Shown here: piece by piece, positions 31,861-41,273 of the stretch
How the letters are laid out: each line of letters opens with the position of its first letter
How positions within the stretch are numbered: position 1 is the first letter of the stretch
NCBI GenBank assembly: GCA_029248265.1
Contig: JAQWJQ010000224.1
Span: 1 to 64,000, forward strand
Length of the DNA stretch: 64,000 nt
Direction of reading: 5' to 3'
Source of the DNA: Planctomycetota bacterium
Lineage (GTDB): Bacteria; Planctomycetota; UBA1135; GCA-002686595
Notes under the pieces: model-generated
The model's database searches: none
What the model was told of the DNA's origin: nothing
What the model saw: only the letters and a program-made list of their open reading frames with translations
Position numbers and translations under genes: made by a program

Positions 31861-34034
31861 GGCTGCGCCTCGGACTCCTGTCGGTGGTGCTCGCCGCGAG
31901 CTGCGGCGGTGGGGGCGACGGCGAGGTGAAGCGGCCCCCGGCGAAGGCCTGGGGCCTGCCGGGCGGCGTGGCTGCGGCTGGACTGGATGAGGAGCTGCGG
32001 GCCTCGAGCGACTGCGTGCTGATGCTCGTGCTCGACGGCGTCTCCCGCGCGGACCTGGAGCGGGACGACCTCGAGCTCCCGAACCTCGAGTCTCTGGCCG
32101 CCGGCGCGGTCCGCTACCGGGACGCGGTCGCGGTCTCCACGGGCGGGAACTCCGGGCTCGCCTCCCTGCTCACCGGCCGGTACCCGCCCGAGCACGGCGT
32201 CGGCTCCATGCGCACGCCCATGTTCGCCCGGCTCTCGGAGGAGGAGCGCACCCTGGCCGAGGGCTTCCACGAACTGGGCTGGCGGACCGTGGCCTCCCTG
32301 GCCGAGGCGCGGCAGTCCCGCGGGATCTCCGGCTTCCAGCAGGGGTTCGACGGGTTCGATGCGCCGCGCCCTGGAGAGGCCGCACGCGACGCCCTCGGCG
32401 TCTCCATCGGCGCCCGTGACCTCCTGGCGGGGCCGCTCCTCGAGCCCGGCCTCGGGGTCTTCGGCCTGGTGGTCTTTGGGGCGCCGCTGGGGCCGGCCAA
32501 GGCGGACCCCGAACAGCTCATGGGCGCGGCGCCGCTGATCGGCGAGCGCCTCGCCTCCGTCGCGGCGGAGCGAGCGGAGGTGGCGCGGGAGCTGCAGCGG
32601 CTGGATGGGACGGCCGAGGCGGCCCGGGAGCTCGTCCGCATGCTCGGCCGGGCGCGGGGGAGCGACGCGTGGGAGCTGCTCGAGCGCGCCGTTCGGGACG
32701 CGCAACTGCTGGAGATCGATCGCGCGGTGGGGCGGCTGCTGGAGCAGGTGGAGGTCGCTGGCCGCGGCGAAGACTGCACCGTGGTCCTCTGCGCCACCCG
32801 CGGTCTCCTCCGCCGGCCGACGGAGCTCACCGTGGGTCGACGCTTCGCGACGGAGCTGCTCGATGTCCCGCTTTGGATCCGGTGGGCGCGGGGCCAGGGG
32901 AGCGAGGCGCCGGTGGTCGAGACCGCCTCGGTGCTCGAGTCCAGCCGCGCGCTGGATCGCGCCTTCGATCTGGGCTTGGAGCCCTCGTCCTACCCTTCGG
33001 TGGGGTCGGCCTACACCTCCTCCGCTGGCCTCGACGCCCACGCCTTCGTGGCGCCGGACCGACAGGAGGAGCGACTGGGGATTCAGTCCAAGGCGCAGGT
33101 CTTCGATCGCGCGGGAGGGGTGTCGACCCTGGAGCTTCGCCCCTTGCTCCACGACGACCCGTTCCGGGCTTACACCAGCCTCCCGGAGCTCGAGTTCTGG
33201 TGGACCGGCGGCGAGGAGCCTCCGGCCGTGCGCTGGGAGAGCGGCGCGCACCTCGCGCTCGACCTTCAGGCCGGCGGCGAAGCGCCGGCGCGAAAGGGCC
33301 GCCTGACGTTCGATCCCTCGGGCCGGGGGGCGGCGTGGGGGCGACTTCGACTCGGTGACCGCGGGGCCTCACTACGTGTCTCCCTTGAACCCCGGCGCCG
33401 CGGGGCCAAGGCGTCCGGCGCCCCCGTCCCGGACGCCGTGCTCCTGGGCGGAACCACGCTGGCGCAAGGGTCGACGCTCTATCTCCAGGGCGGGGGGGGC
33501 GAGGCCGTCGATCCGGAGGCGTCGCAGGGGCCTCGGCTTCGGCTCGAGAAGGAACGCAGCGTCTGGTGGCGGGCCCGGGTGGAGGGTGCGGGGCCCGCAG
33601 AGGTGCTGGTTGGATGCTGGCCGCCCCGGGATCTCTGGGACGGGCTGGAGGTCGAGGCCTCCGCGCCGGTCCGGCGTGTCGAGGTCCCCGGCCGCCCGGA
33701 CCTGGCGAAGCTGGTGGGCGATGCGCCGTTCGACTTCGCGGTCCGCAAGGAGGCCCGGGAGCGGTTCGCCCTCAGCTGCTCGGTGGGAGGGAGTGACCTG
33801 GCGCCCGACCGGATCTCGGTGGACGGCGAGGGCCTCGGGGGGCCCGACGGGTTCGCGTTCCGCCTGGACCACTGGAGGGTGCCGCCGAAGCGGCCTGGCC
33901 CCAACGTGGAGGACCTGGGGGACGGAGTGCTGTACATCAGGGAACGAGAGGGGCACCCCACGTCCCCGCGGGTGAGCGAGGGCTTCACCCTCGACCAGCT
34001 GCGCTTCCTACGCACGCTGCCCCTGGGCGAGTAG
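31857..34034 (+). CDS. Sulfatase/alkaline-phosphatase-superfamily-like lipoprotein with unusual catalytic motif
   Basis: Lipobox LAASC; VLMLVLDGVSRADLERDDLELPNLESLAAGAVRYRDAVAVSTGGNSGLASLLTGRYPPEHGV is sulfatase-like. GTG start overlapping the upstream TGA. Confidence 0.7.
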   Translation: MRLRLGLLSVVLAASCGGGGDGEVKRPPAKAWGLPGGVAAAGLDEELRASSDCVLMLVLDGVSRADLERDDLELPNLESLAAGAVRYRDAVAVSTGGNSGLASLLTGRYPPEHGVGSMRTPMFARLSEEERTLAEGFHELGWRTVASLAEARQSRGISGFQQGFDGFDAPRPGEAARDALGVSIGARDLLAGPLLEPGLGVFGLVVFGAPLGPAKADPEQLMGAAPLIGERLASVAAERAEVARELQRLDGTAEAARELVRMLGRARGSDAWELLERAVRDAQLLEIDRAVGRLLEQVEVAGRGEDCTVVLCATRGLLRRPTELTVGRRFATELLDVPLWIRWARGQGSEAPVVETASVLESSRALDRAFDLGLEPSSYPSVGSAYTSSAGLDAHAFVAPDRQEERLGIQSKAQVFDRAGGVSTLELRPLLHDDPFRAYTSLPELEFWWTGGEEPPAVRWESGAHLALDLQAGGEAPARKGRLTFDPSGRGAAWGRLRLGDRGASLRVSLEPRRRGAKASGAPVPDAVLLGGTTLAQGSTLYLQGGGGEAVDPEASQGPRLRLEKERSVWWRARVEGAGPAEVLVGCWPPRDLWDGLEVEASAPVRRVEVPGRPDLAKLVGDAPFDFAVRKEARERFALSCSVGGSDLAPDRISVDGEGLGGPDGFAFRLDHWRVPPKRPGPNVEDLGDGVLYIREREGHPTSPRVSEGFTLDQLRFLRTLPLGE

Positions 34035-34044
34035 TCTCTGCCCC

Positions 34045-34848
34045 GTGAAGCGCATCATCCTCTGTCGACCCGCCGGCCCCCGCAATGTGGGCGCCGTCCT
34101 CCGCGCGGCCCTGAACTTTGGTCCGGCCGAGGTCGTGATCAAGGGGCTCGGCCGCCCGTCGCTGTTGGTCCACCCTGACTTCGACCTCATGTCCCACGGC
34201 GGCGAGGACGCCAGGTCCGCCATCAAGGTGGTCGAGACCATGGAGGAGGCCCTCGAGGGCTGCCACCACGCGGTGGCCTTCACCGCCCGCGCGAGGAAGA
34301 AGGAGCGGCGGGTGAACTGGCGCGAGCGCGCGCCGGAGCTCGCGCCCATGGGCGACGACGGGGAGCAGCGGCTGGCGCTGATCTTCGGCAGCGAGGAGAG
34401 CGGGTTGACCCGCGAGGAGGCGGCGGTGGCGCAGGAGCTGGCCCACCTCCGCACGGCCCCCGAGCACACTTCCCTCAACCTCGCCCAGGCGGTGACGGTG
34501 GTGCTGCACAGCCTGTTCACCGGGGACGAGGTGCACCAGCGAGAGCCCAAGCCCAAGCGCCTAGATCAGCGGGAGCGGACGTTCCTGAAGGAGCGGATGA
34601 CCGAGGTGCTCGCGGGGCAGGTGGCGTTCACGGAGTCAGCCGCGAAGGACATCACCGGCGCAATCGAGCGCATGGTCACCCGTGCGCCGCTCGAGCCGCG
34701 CGATGCCCGTGCGTGGCACATCATCCTCCGGTCCCTCGGCTCGTCCGCGACGCCGTCTGGATTCGGCCTCGCGGAGCAGCCCAAGGACGCAAGGCGCCGT
34801 GACGCGCTCGAACGAAACGAGCGGCGCCGCGGCGATAAGGACACCTGA
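34045..34848 (+). CDS. TrmH/SpoU-family RNA methyltransferase (TrmJ-like)
   Basis: ILCRPAGPRNVGAVLRAALNFGPAEVVIKG...LALIFGSEESGLTREE...HTSLNLAQAVTVVLHSLF. GTG start. Confidence 0.9.
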   Translation: MKRIILCRPAGPRNVGAVLRAALNFGPAEVVIKGLGRPSLLVHPDFDLMSHGGEDARSAIKVVETMEEALEGCHHAVAFTARARKKERRVNWRERAPELAPMGDDGEQRLALIFGSEESGLTREEAAVAQELAHLRTAPEHTSLNLAQAVTVVLHSLFTGDEVHQREPKPKRLDQRERTFLKERMTEVLAGQVAFTESAAKDITGAIERMVTRAPLEPRDARAWHIILRSLGSSATPSGFGLAEQPKDARRRDALERNERRRGDKDT

Positions 34849-35094
34849 GGAGGCCGTGGCAGCGGCGCAGATTCGCCGGCGCGGGTGGTGCTTCGGGGCA
34901 GGGGCACCCGGCCGGGGCCGAGAAGGCAAGGAAGCGTCCGATCCTAAAGGCCCCAGGAGGCAGCGGCGACGGGCCCAGGCCACGGGCCTTGGCAGGGTCG
35001 TGCGAGATTGAGATCAGCACATTTCGAATCGAAACGATGCGGACTCATTTGGGGGTGGAGGGCGGGCGCTGCGGCTTAGACTCTCAGCCGAACG

Positions 35095-35661
35095 ATGGTC
35101 CACCTCAGCCGTATCTACACCAAGTCAGGCGACTCCGGCACGACCCAGTTGGGCGACGGGTCCACTCTCCCCAAGCACCACCTACGGGTGTCCGCCTACG
35201 GAAACATCGACGAGCTCAATAGCGTGATTGGGCTTATGTTGGTCCAAGGCGTCGAGGAGGCTGCCGCCGCCCGGCTCCGGCAGATTCAGAACGATCTGTT
35301 CGATGTTGGTTCGGATCTCTGCGTTCCTGGTGAGGCCGGGGAGAAGCTCCGGATCACGGCGGTCTACGCCGAGCGACTCGAGGCTTGGATCGATGAGGTG
35401 AACGAGACCCTCGAGCCGATCAATTCTTTCGTGCTCCCCGGCGGCTCCTCTGTCGCCGCGTGGCTCCACCTTGCTCGGACGGTCTGCCGGCGCACGGAGC
35501 GCTCCATTGTCGAGCTCTTTGCTCGGGAAGAGGGCGGGCGCGTCAACGGCGAGGTCCTGAAGTACGTGAACCGGCTCTCAGATCTCTTCTTCGTCCTCGC
35601 GCGCGAGGCCAACGATCAAGGGCGGGGCGACGTGCTCTGGGTCCCCGGACAGAACGGTTAA
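35095..35661 (+). CDS. ATP:cob(I)alamin adenosyltransferase, PduO type
   Basis: RIYTKSGDSGTTQLGDGSTLPKHHLRVSAYGNIDELNSVIGLML...FVLPGGSSVAAWLHLARTVCRRTERSIV. Confidence 0.94.
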   Translation: MVHLSRIYTKSGDSGTTQLGDGSTLPKHHLRVSAYGNIDELNSVIGLMLVQGVEEAAAARLRQIQNDLFDVGSDLCVPGEAGEKLRITAVYAERLEAWIDEVNETLEPINSFVLPGGSSVAAWLHLARTVCRRTERSIVELFAREEGGRVNGEVLKYVNRLSDLFFVLAREANDQGRGDVLWVPGQNG

Positions 35662-35710
35662 CGGCCAGGCGCTCCCCTCCGGGCAGCGCGGTCGCCTGAA
35701 CCACCCTCTC

Positions 35711-36328
35711 ATGGGCTTTCCACTGGATCACCAGACCCCCGAAGGCTGGGTCGCCCTCGTGGAGCAGGAGCCTACGCGGCTACTGGAAGACCACGCGCAC
35801 TGCGAGCTGAAGGCGGCCTCCTCAGCTCACGCGCTCATCGCCAAGAACCCCGAGCGCACCGAGCTCGTCCAGGACCTCGCTGACATCGCGATCGAGGAGC
35901 TGGAGCACTTCAAGGTGGTCGTAGCAGAGCTTGAGGCTCGCGGCGGGCGCCTCGGGGAGCAGACCGAAAACCTCTACGCTGCAACCCTTCATCGCCGTTC
36001 AGCAAAGAGCCGCGAGAGCCTCGTGCTCGACCGGCTTGTGATTGCTCACCTGATCGAGGCCAGGAGCCTGGAGCGCTTTCATCTCTTGGCGGAACACTCC
36101 AGGGATGGTCGTCTGCGGGAGCTCTTCGCCGAACTTCTGCCCTCCGAGGCCGCGCACCAGGGCTTCTACGCGAAGGCCTCACGGAGCCTCTTCGGGCGCG
36201 CCCGTGCCGACGATCGCATCGCGTGCCTGCGGCAATTGGAGGGTGAGATCATGGCGTTCCTGCCCTTCTCGTACACGGTGCACTCCGGGATGGTTGGCGC
36301 GCCGGAGCTCGGTCAGGTAGAGCGTTGA
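35711..36328 (+). CDS. miaE: tRNA-(ms[2]io[6]A)-hydroxylase
   Basis: LLEDHAHCELKAASSAHALIAKNPERTELVQDLADIAIEELEHFKVV...RSAKSRESLVLDRLVIAHLIEARSLERFHLLAEH...HQGFY: MiaE-like diiron ligands. Confidence 0.9.
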   Translation: MGFPLDHQTPEGWVALVEQEPTRLLEDHAHCELKAASSAHALIAKNPERTELVQDLADIAIEELEHFKVVVAELEARGGRLGEQTENLYAATLHRRSAKSRESLVLDRLVIAHLIEARSLERFHLLAEHSRDGRLRELFAELLPSEAAHQGFYAKASRSLFGRARADDRIACLRQLEGEIMAFLPFSYTVHSGMVGAPELGQVER

Positions 36329-36606
36329 ACGAGCCTGGTATGGAGGCTCGCCTCGTTCGTCTGGGAGGCCGCGTGCAGGGCGTAGGTTTTCGCTGGCATG
36401 CTCGCCTGGAGGCGCGCGCGCTGCGGGTCGCCGGGTGGGTTCGGAATCTCGAGGACGGGGGGGTGGAGGCTCACTGCGAGGGGCACCCTGACCGGGTTGA
36501 GGAGTTCCTCGGATGGCTGGAGATGGGGCCCGCGGGCGCGCGAGTGGACTCCGTCGACGTTCGCCTGGCTGAAGTCCAGGGGCATGACGGCTTCGAGACT
36601 CGATGA
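36325..36606 (+). CDS. acyP: Acylphosphatase
   Basis: EARLVRLGGRVQGVGFRWHARLEARALRVAGWVRNLEDGGVEAHCEGHPDRVEEFLGWLEMGP. TTG start overlapping miaE. Confidence 0.94.
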   Translation: MNEPGMEARLVRLGGRVQGVGFRWHARLEARALRVAGWVRNLEDGGVEAHCEGHPDRVEEFLGWLEMGPAGARVDSVDVRLAEVQGHDGFETR

Positions 36607-36644
36607 GCCAGAGACGACCGCCTGCAGGTCGTGACCGGTGGCTC
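36605..36644. other. Nested hairpin at the 3' end of acyP, just upstream of the thioredoxin-like selenoprotein gene
   Basis: GAGCCA ... ACGACC-GCCTGCA-GGTCGT ... TGGCTC. Confidence 0.4.
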
Positions 36645-36666
36645 TTCGGGCTCTAGACTCGGGGAC

Positions 36667-38211
36667 ATGAGACTCCGCGCCCCATGGTTGCTCCTCGTCG
36701 GGACCTTGCTCCAACTCGCCGCCACAGCGGCAGAGCCACAGGAGCTCAACTCCAAAAGCTGGAACACAGTGGGTGCGAGGCTCCCAGCAGTGGAACTCCC
36801 TCGGATCGACGGGCGCGGGAGCGTCGACCTCAGCACCTTACGCGGTCGGAAGCTGCTCCTGATCCACTTCGCCTCCTGGTGAGCGGGGTGCCGCAGAGAC
36901 GTGCCGGTCTGGTACGAGAGAGTGCGCCCTCTGGTCGAGGCTGGTGAGCTCCGGGTGGTTGGAATCGTGCAGGAACAGCACGCGGACCGCGCCCTGCTCT
37001 ACCAGCAGTGGCAGGAGTTGGACTTCCCGATCCTCTGGGACCCCTTCGGCGTCTGCGGGGTCACTGCGGTCCCCGATCTCACCGGCGTGGATGAGCACGG
37101 CGTCATCCGGATCGACCGGCCAGCGCCGAAGCAGTTCAAGGAGCAGTTTGTGGACGGGTTCGTGCGCCAGAGCTTCGAGGCTCCTGCAGAGGCGGCTCAT
37201 GACGCGACCGCCTTTCGGGTCAACGAGGTGGCGCGGCTCCGTGGTGGCCTCGCCCCAGCGCAGCGCGCCCTGCGAGCGGTGGCACGGCTGATGCTCGCGG
37301 GGCCAGGAGCTCGGACGATCGACGGAGAGGTCGAAGCCCTCACTTCTGCTGCCCGGTCCGGCACGGCGCAGGACCGATTTCGGGCGGGCGTAGGCCTTCG
37401 AATGCGCTTCGACGGTCCGCAGGCTCGGGCCGCTGACCTGCAGGGGTCCATCGATGCCTGGTTCTCAGCGCTCTTGGCTTCCCCGAACCAGTACATCTGG
37501 CGGCGCAGAATTCAGCAGTGGGGGCCGGCGCTGGACAAGCCGTACGCGTTCTACGACTGGGTCGAGCAAGCCCTCACCGAGGTGAGCGCCAGGGGGCAGG
37601 AGCCCGTCGAGTTACGGACCTCCCTTTCAGGAGCAGAGCGGGTCCTCGGCTCCCGGTCGATCCCTGTGCCGCGGCGTGGCCCCGTCGTCGAGCCAGATCC
37701 CGGAGCGCGCGTGGCCAGGGACCCAGGCACACTCGTCCGGTTGGAGCACGCGGTGGCGTTGAATACAGCATCGGCGGGTCCGAGGATCCGCATTCCGCGC
37801 GGGGCGCTGCGGCTTCACGTGGTGCTCCGCCCGCGGCCCGGCTCAAGTTGGCCCACGGATGCAGAGCCTCCGCGCCTCTGGCTGGAGCCGCAGGATGGCT
37901 GGATCGTATCGAGTCCGCTGGTGACCTTTGACGCACCCGGTCCCGGTGGAGAAGGGCGGCCTCTGATGGCCGACGTTGAGCTCTCCACGCCGCTCGTGAT
38001 CCCCGCACCACCTGACCCAGACGCCCCGCCTCCGTCGCCCACGGCGACCCTCCGTGGCTACGTCGTCTACTCCGTATGCGAGCCGGATGGGACCTGCGTG
38101 TTCCGCCGTCAAGAGTTGGAGGCCGTCGTGCGCTTTCCCGCTCCGCCGCCTCGCCACGGGGGCGAGCCTGACGGCGACGAGCCTGCGGGCACCGCGGACG
38201 AAGGCCGCTGA
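36667..38211 (+). CDS. Predicted selenoprotein: TlpA/thioredoxin-like domain (UxxC) fused to a C-terminal region of about 400 aa; UGA-Sec at 36880-36882 (codon 72)
   Basis: Continuous frame of 515 codons from ATG 36667 to TGA 38211 if TGA 36880-36882 is read through: MRLRAPWLLLVGTLLQLAATAAEPQ...LLLIHFASW-U-AGCRRDVPVWYERVRPLVEAGELRVVGIVQEQHADRALLYQQWQELDFPILWDPFGVCGVTAVPDLTGVDEHGVIRID. The UGA replaces the first Cys of CxxC; SECIS-like hairpin downstream. Confidence 0.88.
36900..36916 (+). promoter_or_regulatory. Bacterial SECIS-like hairpin for the UGA at 36880
   Basis: CGUGCC-GGUCU-GGUACG: 6-bp stem with one G-U pair, loop GGUCU, loop starting 24 nt after the UGA. Confidence 0.75.
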
Positions 38212-38213
38212 GG

Positions 38214-39221
38214 ATGGGATCGGGGCGGGTGTTCTTCAGCCTGTGCACTGGCCTGATGGTGGGCTGCGCAGGGCCAACCCCCGACCCGGCCCTCCGGGTG
38301 CGAGGGCCGATCGCGGCGCGGGTCCTCCAACCAGTCGGCGTCATCTTCCCGGCGCCTCGTCCGTCGCGGGCCACCCTGCCTGAGACCGGAGAAGGGCGTT
38401 CGCTGGTCGACCTCCAGTACTCATCGATCTACGAGCGCAACTCCACCTTCACCGAGGCGGCCAGGTTCGACGGGGAGTTGGCCCGGTTGGCGGCCAACCT
38501 GCTGCTGGGGGTCGGGGACGGTGTCGCCTTCGCGATAGAGCCCAGTCTTGTCTTCGCTTCGAGCGGCTTTCTCGACGCCATGGTGGATGCCTTTCACGAG
38601 CTGACTGGACTGCCGGGTGGTGGGCGCGAGCGGTTCCCCCGGGACCAGTACTCGATGGACCTCTCGCGACGCGGAGCCACGGCGTGGTCCCTGGAGGAGG
38701 ATAGAGTGCTCTTCGGAGACCTCCCCATCACTGGGATGGCGACCGTCGTCGAGGAGGGGCCAGGCCGAGCAGGCGTCGCGGCACGGGTGACGGTCGAGCT
38801 CCCGACGGGTGACGTCTCTGGCGGCTCCGGGAGCGGTGGTTGGGACACCGCGGCGGGCGTCGTGGCCGAGAAGTCGTCTGGTCGATGGACCTTCACGGGT
38901 CATCTCGACGGCGTGTACGTGGACGCCCCGCGCGCGTTCCTCGAGGCAGGGGTCGACGTTGGCTTCCTGATGTTCGCTGGGGTCGGAGCCGAGTATCGCT
39001 GGTCCGACACCACCTCGTTGCTCCTCCAGCTGCAGTACCGCTCGTCGCTCACCGAAGACGTCGCCTTCGAGGAGATCGCGAGCGAGATCCTGGATGTGGG
39101 GGTGGGGGTGGCCCACGACCTGACCCGGGAGAGCTCCCTGGTTGTCTCGTTTCATGAGGACGCCATCGCCGCCGCGGGTCCGGACTTCACCCTCTACTTC
39201 GGGCTCTCCTTCGGGTTCTAG
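38214..39221 (+). CDS. DUF3187-like outer-membrane/exported protein
   Basis: Lipobox MVGC; GDVSGGSGSGGWDTAAGVVAEKSSGRWTFTGHLDGVYVDAP...DVGVGVAHDLTRESSLVVSFHEDAIAAAGPDFTLYFGLSFGF; C-terminal aromatic residue typical of a beta-barrel. Confidence 0.65.
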   Translation: MGSGRVFFSLCTGLMVGCAGPTPDPALRVRGPIAARVLQPVGVIFPAPRPSRATLPETGEGRSLVDLQYSSIYERNSTFTEAARFDGELARLAANLLLGVGDGVAFAIEPSLVFASSGFLDAMVDAFHELTGLPGGGRERFPRDQYSMDLSRRGATAWSLEEDRVLFGDLPITGMATVVEEGPGRAGVAARVTVELPTGDVSGGSGSGGWDTAAGVVAEKSSGRWTFTGHLDGVYVDAPRAFLEAGVDVGFLMFAGVGAEYRWSDTTSLLLQLQYRSSLTEDVAFEEIASEILDVGVGVAHDLTRESSLVVSFHEDAIAAAGPDFTLYFGLSFGF

Positions 39222-39240
39222 CGGGCGGCCTTCGCGGCGG

Positions 39241-40407
39241 CTAGTCGTCCAGGAGCTCTGCGACGGCGTCCGCGTTGGCGGCGCCATCCTCCTCGCCGAC
39301 CTCCATGAGGCGGCGAATGTAGTCGCCCTGGAAGAGGATCGTGGAGAGTAACTCCTGCGACCTCGCGCGGCGCGTGCCCCAGCGGCGAGTCAGGAAGCGG
39401 AAGGTGCCAGGGAGCCTGGGCTCGAAGTCATTGGCGAGGCTCGCGATATCCCTTGAGGGTCGGATGACCAGGCACTTGATGGGGCGGAGGTGCTCCCGTT
39501 CATCCGGTGGGAGTCGCTCGACGAGGCGATTGATACGACCCAGGTGCATGGCGTCCTGGTCCAGCACGTCGAGGAAGGTGGCGCTCATGAGGTTGCCCAG
39601 GATCTGCGCGGCACGGGGGGGGCCCTTGAAGCGCGGCCTTCGAGCCTCCGCCTCTGAAGGACGGAAGCGAGTGGAGACGGCGAGGATCCGATCTGCGCCG
39701 AGGTGCACCGCCGGGGCGAGGGGCGCGGTCAGGCGGACGCCACCGTCCCCATACCACTCCCCGTCGACCTCGACAGGCGCGAAGAAGAGGGGCAGGGCGG
39801 CCGAGGCGAGGACGTGGTCGACCCGGAGGTCGGTCCGGACGCTGTGGCGGAGGGGGCGCTCCCAATCTCGGAACTCGCCGCCGGCCGTGAAGGAGACGGT
39901 CTGCCCCGTGGAGTACCGCAACGCGATCAGGGCGATGGCCTTGAGGCGACCGGTCTCCAGGTTGGTCTGGATCCCAGGTAGTCCCTGCCCGCCGAACGAG
40001 GCCTCGAGGAAGCGGCGCAGCGGCGAGCTGTCGACCATGCCGTCCAGCGGGCGGAGCGTCGGGGCCCACCCGGTGGCGAGGCGCATTCCGATGCAGGCCG
40101 CTCGGTGGAGCAGGGCGAGCCCGCGCGTCTCGAACACCGAGTCGACGTCGATGCCGCGCCAGAGGGCTTCGAGGTGCTGGGTGGCCTCCTCGAAGGTGGC
40201 CTCGCTGTTGCCGAGGTGCGCCGCGTTGATCGCTCCAGCGGAGATGCCGGTGAGGATGTCCGCCGAGAAGTCCGGGTGGGCTCGGCCGAGGCCCCTCAGG
40301 ACGCCGACCTGGTAGGCCGCTCGAGCCCCACCCCCAAAGAGGGTCAGGGCGAGTCCGTGGTCTTGCTCGCTTTGGCTGGGGCTGGGCATCGGACGACGCA
40401 TGTACAT
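39241..40407 (-). CDS. Patatin-like phospholipase family protein
   Basis: LTLFGGGARAAYQVGVLRGL (oxyanion Gly-rich), ILTGISAGAINAAHL (GxSxG), EWYGDGGVRLTAPL (DGG). Confidence 0.93.
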   Translation of the reverse strand: MYMRRPMPSPSQSEQDHGLALTLFGGGARAAYQVGVLRGLGRAHPDFSADILTGISAGAINAAHLGNSEATFEEATQHLEALWRGIDVDSVFETRGLALLHRAACIGMRLATGWAPTLRPLDGMVDSSPLRRFLEASFGGQGLPGIQTNLETGRLKAIALIALRYSTGQTVSFTAGGEFRDWERPLRHSVRTDLRVDHVLASAALPLFFAPVEVDGEWYGDGGVRLTAPLAPAVHLGADRILAVSTRFRPSEAEARRPRFKGPPRAAQILGNLMSATFLDVLDQDAMHLGRINRLVERLPPDEREHLRPIKCLVIRPSRDIASLANDFEPRLPGTFRFLTRRWGTRRARSQELLSTILFQGDYIRRLMEVGEEDGAANADAVAELLDD

Positions 40408-40504
40408 GCCCCCTGGGGGGCTCCGACACAGTCTGCGGCCCAGCGGGCCGCCTGCGGAGCCTTGAACGGTGCGAAAGGGCGGGCGGGTCCTCGCAGCGCG
40501 GGGC

Positions 40505-40846
40505 TCAGCGCTCGATCTTGACCTCGAGAGCGCCGCCGTCGTTCACCTCTCGGACGCCCGCGACGCCCACGCGTTGGCCCTGCGGCCCCTGGAGCCAGCG
40601 GGTCATCGCGGGTTTGAGCACACCGTTTCCACCCTTGCTGCCGAAGCCTCGACCGGTGATGACGTGGACGGGGCTCCGCCGGGCAGCACGGCAGCGGGTC
40701 AGCTCCTCGAGGAGCCGTCGCTCGGCCTGCTGCACCGTGCAGCCGTGCAGGTCCACCTCGTAGATCTCGGGGCCTTCCCCCCGGTCGCCCCGGCGGTCGA
40801 GGTCCGGATCGAACCGACGCCGGCGATTACGATTCCCAGATGCCAT
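40505..40846 (-). CDS. Smr domain protein
   Basis: YEVDLHGCTVQQAERRLLEEL...VHVITGRGFGSKGGNGVLKPAMTRWL; SD-like AGGAG before the ATG. Confidence 0.9.
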   Translation of the reverse strand: MASGNRNRRRRFDPDLDRRGDRGEGPEIYEVDLHGCTVQQAERRLLEELTRCRAARRSPVHVITGRGFGSKGGNGVLKPAMTRWLQGPQGQRVGVAGVREVNDGGALEVKIER

Positions 40847-40944
40847 GTCTCCTATATCGGACAGGATGGGCCCAGAATATGCCCCCGCCCGGCGGAATCG
40901 CCGCCGGTGAGACCCGCAGACCCCTCCTGACCCCGCCCCCCGTG

Positions 40945-41160
40945 ATGGACCTCCTCCGCCTCAGCTCCGCCTTCCTGCTTCTTCCCTTGATCACCGCCAG
41001 CTGTGCCTCGACGGATGCCGAGGCGCCTGAGCCCATCGCAGGGGAGGCGAAGGCGAGCGTCGAGACCCAGGAGCTCGACCCGAACGATCCCAACGTCGAG
41101 CAGTGCCCGGTGACGGGCGCGCTGCAGCTGAAGTCGGACTCGGGCAAGAGCTCGCACTGA
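40945..41160 (+). CDS. Small putative lipoprotein
   Basis: MDLLRLSSAFLLLPLITASCASTDAEAPEP: signal peptide with lipobox-like ITASC. Confidence 0.55.
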   Translation: MDLLRLSSAFLLLPLITASCASTDAEAPEPIAGEAKASVETQELDPNDPNVEQCPVTGALQLKSDSGKSSH

Positions 41161-41273
41161 GCCTTCCTCGCCGGGCTCCCAGCGCCGGGCCCCCTGCGCT
41201 GGGCCTCGGATGGGTCCGGCGGAGCGGGAGTTGAAGAGACCGGGCCCGTAGGCGAGCAGCGCGGCCTGGCCGG

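Noticed and set aside
34849-35094. Cobalamin riboswitch upstream of the cobalamin adenosyltransferase gene
   Set aside because: I could not find the B12-box or the other conserved riboswitch segments in this 246-bp region; covariance-model search would be needed.
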